Source of the DNA: Lewinellaceae bacterium
GTDB lineage: Bacteria; Bacteroidota; Bacteroidia; Chitinophagales; Saprospiraceae
Reading direction: 5' to 3'
Assembly (NCBI GenBank): GCA_020636435.1
Contig: JACJXX010000002.1
Location: 3,348,001-3,412,000, forward strand
DNA: 64,000 nt
In this document: in pieces, positions 52,940 through 61,833 of the stretch
Layout: each line of letters starts with the position of its first letter
Position numbering within the stretch: the first letter of the stretch is position 1
Position numbers and translations under genes: made by a program
Notes under the pieces: generated by a model
What the model saw: only the letters and a program-made list of their open reading frames with translations
Told to the model about the DNA's origin: nothing
Database searches by the model: none

Positions 52940-52981
52940 AAGAGAAATTCACAGATCAGTTCCTCTTCAGCTTAAATCTTT

Positions 52982-52989
52982 TATCTTTG
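52982..52989 (+). promoter_or_regulatory. -7 element TATCTTTG of ychF
   Basis: Exact TAnnTTTG match 40 bp before ATG 53029. Just outside the right end of the inverted-repeat cassette. Confidence 0.5.
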
Positions 52990-53028
52990 CGCCGCAAAAA
53001 ATAACGAGAATATAAACATAAAGAGTAT

Positions 53029-54126
53029 ATGGGATTGAAGTGTGGCATTGTAGGCTTGCCGAACGTCGGAAAGTCGACGCTTTTTAATGCTTTGACCTCG
53101 GCCAAGGCCCTGGCGGCCAACTATCCGTTTGCGACCAAAGACCCCAACATCGGGGTAATTACGGTGCCCGATACGCGGCTCGACCACCTGGCGGAGCTGG
53201 TAAAGCCCCAGAGGGTGCTGCCGACGACGATCGAGATTCTCGACATCGCCGGGCTGATCAAGGGGGCCAGCAAGGGCGAAGGGCTGGGCAACCAGTTCCT
53301 GGCCAACATCCGGGAGGTAGACGCTATCATCCACGTGGTACGCTGTTTCGACAACACCAACGTAGTGCACGTCGACGGCAGCGTCGACCCGGTGCGGGAT
53401 AAGGAGGTGATCGACACCGAACTGATGTTCAAAGACCTGGAAACGGTGGAAAAGCGGCTGGAACGCCTGCGCAAACAGGCCAAAACCGCCAAGAAGGAAG
53501 ACTTGAAACTGGTGGCCATTGCCGAAAAAATCAAGACGCACCTGGAGGAAGCCAAACCGGCCCGTTCCCTGGAACTGGACGAAGAGGGCACGGCTCTTCT
53601 CCAGGAGATGTTCCTGCTCACCGCCAAGCCCATCCTCTACGTTTGCAACGTAGACGAGGAATCCGTCAACGACGGCAATGCCTATACTGAGGTGTTTAAA
53701 AAGGCCGTCGCCGACGAGCCCGCCGAGGTGATCCTGATCAGCGCCGATATCGAAGCGGAGATCGCCCAGTTGGAGAGCAAGGAAGAACGCCAGGAATTTC
53801 TGGCGGAAATGGGGCTGGCAGAACCAGGGGTGAACAAGCTCATCCGGGCGGCCTACCACCTGCTCCACCTGATCACCTACTTCACTGCGGGAGAGAAGGA
53901 AGTGCGGGCCTGGACGATCCGCCGGGGCTGGAAAGCGCCGGCCGCCGCCGGGGTGATCCATACCGACTTCGAAAAGGGCTTCATCCGCGCCGAAGTGATC
54001 AAATACGACGATTACCTCAAATACGGCTCCGAACCCGCTGTTAAGGAAGCAGGCAAAATGGGAGTGGAAGGGAAGGAATACATGGTGGAAGATGGGGATG
54101 TGATGCACTTCAGGTTTAATGTGTAA
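53029..54126 (+). CDS. ychF: Redox-regulated ATPase YchF (Obg family)
   Basis: 365 residues. G1 motif GLPNVGKST (residues 9-17), G3 DIAGLIKGASKGEGLGNQFL, C-terminal TGS domain (RAWTIRRGWKAPAAAG). The NxxE specificity motif explains ATP preference in the family. It binds the ribosome and is linked to stress response. Complete and single-copy-like, with its own promoter. Confidence 0.95.
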   Translation: MGLKCGIVGLPNVGKSTLFNALTSAKALAANYPFATKDPNIGVITVPDTRLDHLAELVKPQRVLPTTIEILDIAGLIKGASKGEGLGNQFLANIREVDAIIHVVRCFDNTNVVHVDGSVDPVRDKEVIDTELMFKDLETVEKRLERLRKQAKTAKKEDLKLVAIAEKIKTHLEEAKPARSLELDEEGTALLQEMFLLTAKPILYVCNVDEESVNDGNAYTEVFKKAVADEPAEVILISADIEAEIAQLESKEERQEFLAEMGLAEPGVNKLIRAAYHLLHLITYFTAGEKEVRAWTIRRGWKAPAAAGVIHTDFEKGFIRAEVIKYDDYLKYGSEPAVKEAGKMGVEGKEYMVEDGDVMHFRFNV

Positions 54127-54190
54127 CGTTCTGGTGTTGATTGTTGCCGGTTGTTGGTTCGTAGCTTCTCAATATATAGAATAAAACCTG

Positions 54191-54274
54191 TCGTCCTTAC
54201 AGGACTAAAACAACGCTAAATCCCATTTCCAGGGCCTCATGGCCCTGGCAACGGCCTTTCGTCCTTACAGGACT
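54191..54274. repeat. 16-bp direct repeats around a perfect hairpin
   Basis: TCGTCCTTACAGGACT at 54191-54206 and 54259-54274 flank CCAGGGCC-TCAT-GGCCCTGG (54229-54248). This looks like a dispersed intergenic repeat between ychF and the pseudouridine synthase. Confidence 0.7.
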
Positions 54275-54336
54275 GGCAGCAAAACGACATTTATTGAGAA
54301 GTTACGGTTCGTTCACAATTGCAAGGATAGTTTGGA

Positions 54337-54927
54337 ATGGAAAAATATTTTATCGTATACAAGCCCTACGGGATGCTCAGCCAGTTTACCAAAGAACACC
54401 CCAGCCACCATACGCTGGCGGAGCTGTCTGCGTTTCCCAAAGACGCCTACCCCGTCGGCCGGCTGGACCAGGACAGCGAAGGGCTGCTGATCATCACCAA
54501 CGACAAGAAGCTGCCTCACTTCCTGCTCGAACCGTCCTTCGCTCACACCCGCACCTACCTGGTGCAGGTCGAGGGCGAACCCAAACCAGCCGACTTGAAA
54601 AAATTGAGGACTGGAATCAAAATACGGGTGGGCAAAAAGGAATATACAACCTTGCCCGCCCAGGTGCGCGCCCTGCCCGAGCCGCCCGCCCTGCCCGAGC
54701 GCGACCCGCCCATCCGCGTCCGGCAGTCGATACCCGACACCTGGCTGGAGATGGAACTGAAAGAAGGCAAAAACCGGCAGGTGCGGCGCATGTGCGCCAA
54801 GGCCGGCTTCCCCGTCCTGCGCCTTGTCCGGTCAAAGATCGAAAAGTTGGATATTCGGGACATGGCTTCCGGCGAGGTGCGGGAAATGGAGAAAAAGGAT
54901 ATTTACCGGCTGCTGAGGCTTGGGTAA
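54337..54927 (+). CDS. rRNA pseudouridine synthase, RluE/RsuA type
   Basis: 196 residues. Catalytic Asp in GRLDQDSEGLL, substrate motif YKPYGMLSQF and C-terminal GKNRQVRRMCAKAGFPVLRL. The lack of an N-terminal S4 domain and the short length fit the RluE group (U2457 of 23S rRNA); this is a family inference. A long linker (residues 105-135) is Pro-rich. Confidence 0.85.
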   Translation: MEKYFIVYKPYGMLSQFTKEHPSHHTLAELSAFPKDAYPVGRLDQDSEGLLIITNDKKLPHFLLEPSFAHTRTYLVQVEGEPKPADLKKLRTGIKIRVGKKEYTTLPAQVRALPEPPALPERDPPIRVRQSIPDTWLEMELKEGKNRQVRRMCAKAGFPVLRLVRSKIEKLDIRDMASGEVREMEKKDIYRLLRLG

Positions 54928-55062
54928 GGGATGGCTTGGATGTGGGCGGAAGACAGTGTACGGTGTACGGGCTTGACAGGAGCTTGGTGGTGTACGGTGT
55001 ACGGCAACAATGTAAGAATTACTGCCCGCAGAAGCGGGTAAAAACAATTTAACAATTTAGCC

Positions 55063-56001
55063 ATGCAACCATCAAACCATGACCCCATCTGCTCCCCTCC
55101 CACCCTCCTCCTCGGCACTGCCATGTGGGGCTGGACGGTGCCCCGCGCCACCTGTTTCGACTTGCTGGACCGATTCTACCGCCAGGGTTTCCGCGAGGTG
55201 GACGGCGCCACCAATTATCCCATCAACAAAAACCCGGAAGATTTCAGGAAGGCCGAAGGCATACTCCTGGAATGGATCAAGGCAAATGGCGTACAGGACC
55301 TGAAAGCGACCATGAAAGTGGGCAGCATCAACAACCTGCGGACGCCGGACAACAACCTGTCCAAAAGCTTCCTGCTGATGTTGCTGGATGAGTACCGCAA
55401 CGAATTCGGGCCCAACCTGGACACGTTTATGATCCACTGGGACAACCGGCAGGAAGAAGCGAGCATCCGGGAAAGCCTGGAAGCCCTGGCCGCCGCCCGG
55501 AAGGCAGGGCTCAGGGCCGGCCTGTCCGGAATAAAACACCCGGAGGCATACGCCCGGCTAAACCGGGATTTCGAAATGGATTTCCGGATACAGATCAAAC
55601 ACAACCTCCTTTATTCTGATTATGCGCGTTATCAGCCATTCCACCGAAATGCAGGTTTCATTGCCTACGGCATCAATGCCGGCGGCATCAAACTGGCCCC
55701 GGAGTCGTACCGGGAGGACAGTTCGCTGAAGGCAAGAGGTGGCAACACGCTGGAAGAACACCCCCTCGCCGGACCGCTGCGCGCCATCCTTCAGGAAGCC
55801 AATCAGAAGATGGGCCGGCCGGCGGTTTCCAGCTTCAACCACTGCGGGATGGCTTATGCCTTTTACTACCCGGAAATAGAGGGAATACTGCTAGGGGTTT
55901 CCAGGCCCGGGCAGTTGGAGGACAGCCTCGATTTGTATAACGCTCTGAAAACTTGCGATTACCGGGATTTGTATCAAAAGCTAAAAGAGTTGTCAGAATG
56001 A
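55063..56001 (+). CDS. Aldo/keto reductase
   Basis: 312 residues. TIM-barrel AKR fold: Asp/Tyr pair in VDGATNYP, Lys in ATMKVGSI and His in TFMIHWDN complete the catalytic tetrad; NADPH-binding C-terminal segment GILLGVSRPGQLEDSL. Substrate unknown. Overlaps the next gene by 4 bp, so co-translated with an FAD oxidoreductase. Confidence 0.82.
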   Translation: MQPSNHDPICSPPTLLLGTAMWGWTVPRATCFDLLDRFYRQGFREVDGATNYPINKNPEDFRKAEGILLEWIKANGVQDLKATMKVGSINNLRTPDNNLSKSFLLMLLDEYRNEFGPNLDTFMIHWDNRQEEASIRESLEALAAARKAGLRAGLSGIKHPEAYARLNRDFEMDFRIQIKHNLLYSDYARYQPFHRNAGFIAYGINAGGIKLAPESYREDSSLKARGGNTLEEHPLAGPLRAILQEANQKMGRPAVSSFNHCGMAYAFYYPEIEGILLGVSRPGQLEDSLDLYNALKTCDYRDLYQKLKELSE

Positions 56002-57149
56002 ACAGCGGGCGGGAAAAATACGATTTTCTGATTATTGGCGGCGGCATCTTCGGCATCTATGCGGCGCTCTACCTGGCCAGGCAAGGCTTGCGCATCTGCA
56101 TTGTAGAAAAGGAGAAGGAACTGTTGAAAAAAGCCTCCATCGTCAATCAGGCGCGGCTGCACAGCGGCTACCACTATCCCCGCAGCGTGGCTACCGCCCT
56201 CATGTCTGACGACAACAAAGCCCGGTTTACGGCTGATCACCGGCAGTTTATCAACTTTGAATTCGATAAGTACTACGCCATCGACCGTTTCGGATCCTTT
56301 ACCGACAGCCTGCAATTCGAGCGCTTTTGCGATTTTATTAATATCCGCTGCGAGCCGGTGCAACGGCACCCCCTGTTCAACTACCACCGGCTGGAAGCTT
56401 TGTATTCCACCACCGAATACACTTTCGACCCCATCCTCATCGCCGAATATTACCGCCAGCAACTACAGGAGCATACCGCCAACATAGAAGTGCAGCTTTA
56501 CAGCCGGCTGGAAAAAGCGGAAGCTCGGGGAAATGCCTGGCTGGTGGAACTTTCCGGCCTGGAAGGCGGCCGGCGCCGGGAGGTAGAGGCCCGGCAGGCA
56601 ATCAACGCCACCTACGCCGGCAGCAACGCCATTAACCGCCTTTTCGGAGTGAGGGACATAGACCTGATGCACGAAATTTCCGAAATGGCCTTCGTTACTT
56701 CGCCTCAGGTGAAAAACCTCGGCCTGACGGTGATGGACGGGCAGTTCGGCTCCCTGATGCCCTACGGCCTGTCGGGCATGCTTTCCCTTTCGTCGGTAGC
56801 CTATACCCACCATAAGGTGTCTTACGACAACCTGCCCACCTTCGACTGCCAGGCCCTAAATCCGGAGTGCCGGCCTGATTTTCCTTCTATCTGCAGCCCC
56901 TGCCCTGCCCGCCCCCGCTCCAATCAGCGCAAGATGATAGGGCAGATCAAACACTACTTTGCCGATGAGGTGGAATTTCATTATTTCACATCCATGTACA
57001 CCATCAAATCCAAGCTGAAAGCCAACTACATAGACGACGGGCGGCCCACTGAGATTTCCGTTCTCAATGAAAATCCACGATTTTATTGCATCTTTGCCGG
57101 AAAGATCAACTCCATTTACGAAGTAGAAAAGGTAGTGGAGCTTTCATAA
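55998..57149 (+). CDS. FAD-dependent oxidoreductase (DAO-type)
   Basis: 383 residues from ATG 55998 (ATGA overlap); the earlier ATG 55953 lies in the upstream gene. Rossmann motif IIGGGIFGIYAALYLARQG and the FAD-contact segment NQARLHSGYHYP resemble the DAO superfamily. A Cys-rich insert SICSPCPARP lies near residue 300. Co-translation with the aldo/keto reductase suggests two steps on one metabolite, which cannot be named. Confidence 0.78.
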   Translation: MNSGREKYDFLIIGGGIFGIYAALYLARQGLRICIVEKEKELLKKASIVNQARLHSGYHYPRSVATALMSDDNKARFTADHRQFINFEFDKYYAIDRFGSFTDSLQFERFCDFINIRCEPVQRHPLFNYHRLEALYSTTEYTFDPILIAEYYRQQLQEHTANIEVQLYSRLEKAEARGNAWLVELSGLEGGRRREVEARQAINATYAGSNAINRLFGVRDIDLMHEISEMAFVTSPQVKNLGLTVMDGQFGSLMPYGLSGMLSLSSVAYTHHKVSYDNLPTFDCQALNPECRPDFPSICSPCPARPRSNQRKMIGQIKHYFADEVEFHYFTSMYTIKSKLKANYIDDGRPTEISVLNENPRFYCIFAGKINSIYEVEKVVELS

Positions 57150-57162
57150 AGCCTTAGCGAAT

Positions 57163-58428
57163 ATGGCCAACCAGGTACATGTGTCTTCCGAGATTGGAAA
57201 GCTCCGGCGCGTCATTGTGCACCGGCCGGACGAGGGCATTGCCCGCATTTCGCCCAAACGAGCGGAAGAGCTGCTGTTCGACGACATTGTTTACCTCCCC
57301 AAGATGCAGGAGGAACACGACATTTTCACCAATGTGCTGCGGGCCTTCCTCGGCAGCGAAAACGTATTGGGCGCCACCAACCTGCTGCGCGAGGCGTTGC
57401 GCAGCGACGAGGAAAGCAAGCAGGAGATGCTCGCCAAGATCGTCGATTACGAGGAATTGCCAACCACCTATGGGGATATGCTGCTGGAAATGCCCGATGA
57501 ACTGCTCGCCAAGGTGCTGGTCAACGGTTATTATCCGGAGGAGGACTATTTCCTCTTCGACCCCATACCAAACTTCATCTTCACCCGCGATATCGCCGTG
57601 ACGGTCAACGACCATGTGGTGATCACCAAGCCGGCAAAAGAGGCCCGTTTCCGGGAAAATTACCTGACCCGGTTTATCATCTGGGCCCATCCCATCTTTC
57701 GGGAATTGCGGGAGAATGGCCGCATCATCAATATGAACCGGGTGGACGAATTCCCGCCTTCCCGCCGGGGAGAGATGATCTCCATTGAAGGCGGAGACAT
57801 GATGATCCTCAATAAGGAATACCTGCTCATTGGCTGCAGCGAGCGCACCACCGAGTATGCCGTCCGGTCCCTTAAGGATGCGCTCCTTCAGAAAGGCGTG
57901 ATCAAACACGTCGTGCAGGTCAATATTCCCAACGACCGCAGTTATATGCACATCGACACGGTGTTTACGCAGGTCAGCCGCAACCACCTGGTCGCTTACA
58001 AACCTATTGTGGAGGACGGGTTGGGATCTTACGTAACGGTGTACGGGCAGGACGGCGTTGAACGCCACTATCCCACCGTTAAGGCATTCATTCTGTCGGA
58101 GATCAATTCCAAGATGCGCTTTATATGGAGCGGCGACGGAGAATCGCCCTACCAGGAAAGGGAACAATGGACGGACGGGTGCAACCTGGTCGCGCTGAAA
58201 CCGGGCGTTGCGCTGACCTACGACCGCAACCCCATGACGGAGAAGGCATTCGAAAAGGCGGGCTATCGCACGGCCCATGCCCGCGAGCTGCTGGCCGCTT
58301 TCAAAGACGGGATCGTCAAACCGGAGGAGATCAACGATACGATTATATTGCTGCCTTCCAACGAGCTTTCACGGGCCAGGGGCGGCTCTCACTGCATGAC
58401 CTGCCCGATCGAGCGGGAGGATTTATAG
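57163..58428 (+). CDS. arcA: Arginine deiminase
   Basis: 421 residues. Catalytic Cys411 in GGSHCMTCP, the His in YMHIDTVF, Asp/Glu pair in FTRDIAVT and EGGDMM. The enzyme hydrolyses arginine to citrulline and ammonia. Length is typical (about 410). No arcB or arcC neighbours, so a full ADI ATP-generating pathway is not shown here. Follows the FAD gene by 13 bp. Confidence 0.93.
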   Translation: MANQVHVSSEIGKLRRVIVHRPDEGIARISPKRAEELLFDDIVYLPKMQEEHDIFTNVLRAFLGSENVLGATNLLREALRSDEESKQEMLAKIVDYEELPTTYGDMLLEMPDELLAKVLVNGYYPEEDYFLFDPIPNFIFTRDIAVTVNDHVVITKPAKEARFRENYLTRFIIWAHPIFRELRENGRIINMNRVDEFPPSRRGEMISIEGGDMMILNKEYLLIGCSERTTEYAVRSLKDALLQKGVIKHVVQVNIPNDRSYMHIDTVFTQVSRNHLVAYKPIVEDGLGSYVTVYGQDGVERHYPTVKAFILSEINSKMRFIWSGDGESPYQEREQWTDGCNLVALKPGVALTYDRNPMTEKAFEKAGYRTAHARELLAAFKDGIVKPEEINDTIILLPSNELSRARGGSHCMTCPIEREDL

Positions 58429-58430
58429 AA

Positions 58431-58521
58431 GGTTTAAGGTTCGAGGTTTGAGGTTTAAGGTTCGAGGGTTAAGGTTCGAACGCCCGAACCTGCGAACACC
58501 GAACCTGCGAACACCGAACAC
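58431..58521 (+). repeat. Short tandem GGTTTAAGGTTCGAG / GAACCTGCGAACACC repeats
   Basis: Two copies of a GGTTTAAGGTTCGAG-type unit (58437-58475) precede two copies of GAACCTGCGAACACC (58486-58515). The two families are partly inverse to each other, so the region can fold. Sits between arcA and the thioesterase. Confidence 0.65.
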
Positions 58522-58528
58522 CGCCTTT

Positions 58529-58945
58529 ATGTACACACACGAATTCCAAAAGCGGGTGCGCTACGGAGAAACCGACCAGATGGGTTACCTCTACTACGGA
58601 AACTACGCCCAGTATTACGAGATTGGGCGGGTGGAACTCATCCGGTCGCTGGGGCTGACCTATAAAGCACTGGAAGCGGACCACGGCATCATCATGCCGG
58701 TGATGAGCCTGAATAGCCGTTACGTGCGGCCTGCGCTTTACGACGAATTGATAACGATCCGGACGACGCTGCGAAAACTCCCGGGCCAATTCATTGTTTT
58801 CCATATGGAGTTGTTTAACGAGAGGGGAAAACTGGTCAACGGAGGCACGGTGAAATTGTGTTTTGTTGAAGTAGCCTCCCAGCGCACCATCCCCGCCCCC
58901 GATTTTTTGGTGGAAAAACTGAGACCGCATTTTGAAAAAGATTGA
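58529..58945 (+). CDS. Acyl-CoA thioesterase, YbgC-like hotdog fold
   Basis: 138 residues from ATG 58529. The active-site region RYGETDQMGYLYYGNYAQYYE (Asp-x-Met-Gly) is typical of YbgC/4-hydroxybenzoyl-CoA thioesterases; MPVMSLNSRYVRPA follows. It likely cleaves short-chain acyl-CoA or acyl-ACP. Overlaps the BrkB gene by 14 bp. Confidence 0.88.
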   Translation: MYTHEFQKRVRYGETDQMGYLYYGNYAQYYEIGRVELIRSLGLTYKALEADHGIIMPVMSLNSRYVRPALYDELITIRTTLRKLPGQFIVFHMELFNERGKLVNGGTVKLCFVEVASQRTIPAPDFLVEKLRPHFEKD

Positions 58946-59918
58946 CCTGAAAGCGATACAGGATTATTTCTTCAATCATCCCCTGGTAAAGAACACCGCT
59001 CGATGGTCGAAGGAACATTCCCTGCCCGGATTTTTCAAAGTGCCCATTTACGATGTGGTGGTCTTCCTGTACCACGAATCCCAGCGGGATGACCTCTTTA
59101 CCCGCGCCAATTCCATCGCTTTCAGCTTTTTCCTGTCGATCTTTCCCTCCCTCATTGGCTTTTTCACGTTAATCCCCATTTTCAAATGGTTGTTGATCGA
59201 CTACCTGCCGGAGGGCGAAAACTTCGATATTTACCTGCGCAGCGAAATCCAGCGTTTATTGCCCGGCGTTGCGGGCGACCGCTTGTTCGGATTTGTGGAC
59301 GACATCACCAACAACCCCCGTTTCGGGCTGCTGTCCTTCGGTTTTATACTGGCCATTTACTTTGCCTCCAACGGCATGCTGGCCCTCATGCAGGGGTTCG
59401 AGAAGTCGTACATGAAAACCTTTAAAAAGCGGGGGGAAATCCGAAAGCGGCTCATCGCTACCGGCCTGACCTTTCTGTTGGGCTTTCTGCTCATAGGGGC
59501 GGTGGTGCTGATCATCCTCGGCGAATTCCTGCTTGGCCTATTTTACGAGCTGGTCCACTGGGATGTATTCACCGGGGCGATGATCCAGTTTCTGCGCTGG
59601 CTGGCCATTCTGCTCCTCTTCTACTTTGGCATTGCCATTATTTACCGGTACGGAGCTTCCGCTATCCGGCGGTTTCACATCTTCTCTCCTGGCGCCACCC
59701 TGGCCACGGTGCTCTGCATCATTACCTCTCTGGCCTTTTCCGCCTACGTCAACAAGTTCAATACTTACAACGAACTGTACGGCTCCATCGGCGCCATCAT
59801 CGCCCTGATGCTGTGGATTCAGCTCAACTCCCTCATCCTGCTGGTCGGTTTCGAACTGAACGCCAGCATCGCCATCAACCGGGATCTCAAGGCGGAGATT
59901 GAAGAGAAGGAACTGTAG
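58932..59918 (+). CDS. YihY/BrkB-family membrane protein
   Basis: 328 residues, TTG start at 58932 inside the thioesterase gene; no nearer ATG exists. Six or so transmembrane helices with the family motifs ANSIAFSFFLSIFPSLIGFF, and GFELNASIA near the end. The family was once called RNase BN wrongly; current role proposals involve envelope or lipid transport and are unsettled. Translationally coupled to the thioesterase gene. Confidence 0.85.
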   Translation: MKKIDLKAIQDYFFNHPLVKNTARWSKEHSLPGFFKVPIYDVVVFLYHESQRDDLFTRANSIAFSFFLSIFPSLIGFFTLIPIFKWLLIDYLPEGENFDIYLRSEIQRLLPGVAGDRLFGFVDDITNNPRFGLLSFGFILAIYFASNGMLALMQGFEKSYMKTFKKRGEIRKRLIATGLTFLLGFLLIGAVVLIILGEFLLGLFYELVHWDVFTGAMIQFLRWLAILLLFYFGIAIIYRYGASAIRRFHIFSPGATLATVLCIITSLAFSAYVNKFNTYNELYGSIGAIIALMLWIQLNSLILLVGFELNASIAINRDLKAEIEEKEL

Positions 59919-60010
59919 CAAATCATGCTATTCCGACAAAAAACCAGTGCGTTTCTCTCGCAAGCGTGCGTGGATTTATCTTAAATTTACCCAAAATTAA
60001 ACCGGAAGAC

Positions 60011-61726
60011 ATGAAGCAGGCGCTACTTCTATTTGGCCTGATCCTGAGTGGATCGGCGGGCCGCAGCCAGGCCAACTTTCAGGATGTTTCCGCCCAGGCG
60101 GGCATCAACAACACCGGCAACAATTACGGTGTGGCTATTGGCGACTACGATAATGACGGCAGGGAGGATGTTTATGTCTCCCGGAACACATTGCCCAATT
60201 TACTGTACCGCAACAACGGAGACGGAACCTTCACAGACATGGCGGAAGATGCCGGCGTAGCTCATAGAGGAACTACCATCTGCAGCGCCTGGGGCGACAT
60301 TGACAACGACGGGGATCTCGACCTGTATCTCGGCAACCGGGATGAACCCAATATGCTCTACCTCAACAACGGCGACGGGTCCTTCACCGATATCAGCGAA
60401 AGCGCCGGGGTGAACACCCTTTACCGCACCCGCGCCGTTTTGTTCGGCGATATAGACCAGGACGGGTTTGTCGACCTGTACGTGGCCAATATGACCGCCT
60501 ACAACTACATGTTCCGGAACAATGGAGACAATACCTTTACCGATATTACCGAGTTCTCCAATACGCAGGACTTCGGCGTGGCCATGGGTTCGCTGTTCTT
60601 CGACTACGACAACGACGGCGACCTCGACCTGTACCTGACCCACGACGCCAACCAACCCAACATCCTCTACCGGAACGACGGCGGCGGGCGCTTCGCCAAT
60701 GTTTCCGAACAATCCAACGCCAACTACGCCGGCCAGGGCATGGGAGTAGACGTGGGGGACATGAACAACGACGGCTTCCTGGATCTTTACATCACCAACC
60801 TTTACGAAAACGCGCTATTGGTCAACAACGGCGACGGCACTTTCTCGGAAATGGCCGCCGGCGCCGGAGTGGATGACCGGGGCATGGGCTGGGGAACGTT
60901 GTGGCTGGATTGCGACAACGACGGCCTGCAGGATATCTACGTGAGCAACGACAGCTACTTCTCTCCTTACCCCAACCTCTTGTACCACAACCTCGGAGAC
61001 AATACTTTTCAGGCGATCAGCGCCGACACGCCTTTGGCCAGCATGTTCGGCGGCTATGGCGCCGCTTCCGCCGATTTCAACGATGACGGGCGGGTAGACA
61101 TCTTTCTGGCCAATAGCGGCAGCAACGGCGGCAATCAGTTGTTCGTCAACCTCACCGACAATGACAACAATTGGGTAAAGGTGAAGCTCATAGGCACGCA
61201 GAGCAACCGGGCAGCCATCGGCGCCCGGGTGGAGGTCGAAGCCGGCGGCAAAACAATGATAGACGAGGTGACTGCCGGCGCCTCTTATGCTTCCCACAAC
61301 AGTTTCGTCCTTCATTTTGGCCTGGGAGATGCCACTATCATTGACCGGGTGCGCATCCGCTGGCCCAATGGCCTGGTAGAAGATCATGAACAGTTGTATC
61401 CCAATAGTACTTACTCCTTTACAGAGCGAGAAACCATGGTATCAGATATCAAAGCTCTGGAGAATCCGAAGGCAAATTTACAGGCCTGGCCCATCCCGTT
61501 CAGCAATAAACTAAACATCGGATTTAAACTGGAGCAGGCGGGGTTTGTGCAGCTCGTCATCCAGGATATATATGGAAGCCCGGTGGCTCAGCCTATAACG
61601 GGAACTTACCCTGCCGGCGAGCATCTATTGGAATGGGGCCCAAGCGGGCTGGCGCCCGGAGTGTATTTCTGCCAGCTGAAAACGAGGCAGGGGCAACAGA
61701 TCGTCAAAACTGTTTTCACGCGGTAG
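60011..61726 (+). CDS. FG-GAP/ASPIC-UnbV protein with T9SS tail (CRTAC1-like)
   Basis: 571 residues from ATG 60011 (59966 gives an unneeded extension). Signal peptide (ALLLFGLILSGSAGRSQA), then about seven FG-GAP/VCBS calcium-binding repeats with the DxDxDGxxD motif, for example IGDYDNDGREDVYV and DIDNDGDLDLYLGN. The ASPIC/UnbV domain (GARVEVEAGGKTMIDEV, IRWPNG) and a T9SS tail ending GVYFCQLKTRQGQQIVKTVFTR follow. A secreted beta-propeller, probably an adhesin or scaffold. Confidence 0.88.
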   Translation: MKQALLLFGLILSGSAGRSQANFQDVSAQAGINNTGNNYGVAIGDYDNDGREDVYVSRNTLPNLLYRNNGDGTFTDMAEDAGVAHRGTTICSAWGDIDNDGDLDLYLGNRDEPNMLYLNNGDGSFTDISESAGVNTLYRTRAVLFGDIDQDGFVDLYVANMTAYNYMFRNNGDNTFTDITEFSNTQDFGVAMGSLFFDYDNDGDLDLYLTHDANQPNILYRNDGGGRFANVSEQSNANYAGQGMGVDVGDMNNDGFLDLYITNLYENALLVNNGDGTFSEMAAGAGVDDRGMGWGTLWLDCDNDGLQDIYVSNDSYFSPYPNLLYHNLGDNTFQAISADTPLASMFGGYGAASADFNDDGRVDIFLANSGSNGGNQLFVNLTDNDNNWVKVKLIGTQSNRAAIGARVEVEAGGKTMIDEVTAGASYASHNSFVLHFGLGDATIIDRVRIRWPNGLVEDHEQLYPNSTYSFTERETMVSDIKALENPKANLQAWPIPFSNKLNIGFKLEQAGFVQLVIQDIYGSPVAQPITGTYPAGEHLLEWGPSGLAPGVYFCQLKTRQGQQIVKTVFTR

Positions 61727-61833
61727 CAGCAAGCTGACAAAAATGGCGGCCGGGGCAATTCCCTTACACTTAAAATGGTATACTTGCGTTATCATTGCCG
61801 AAGAAAGAAACAAATACAAACAGGTAATTAAGC

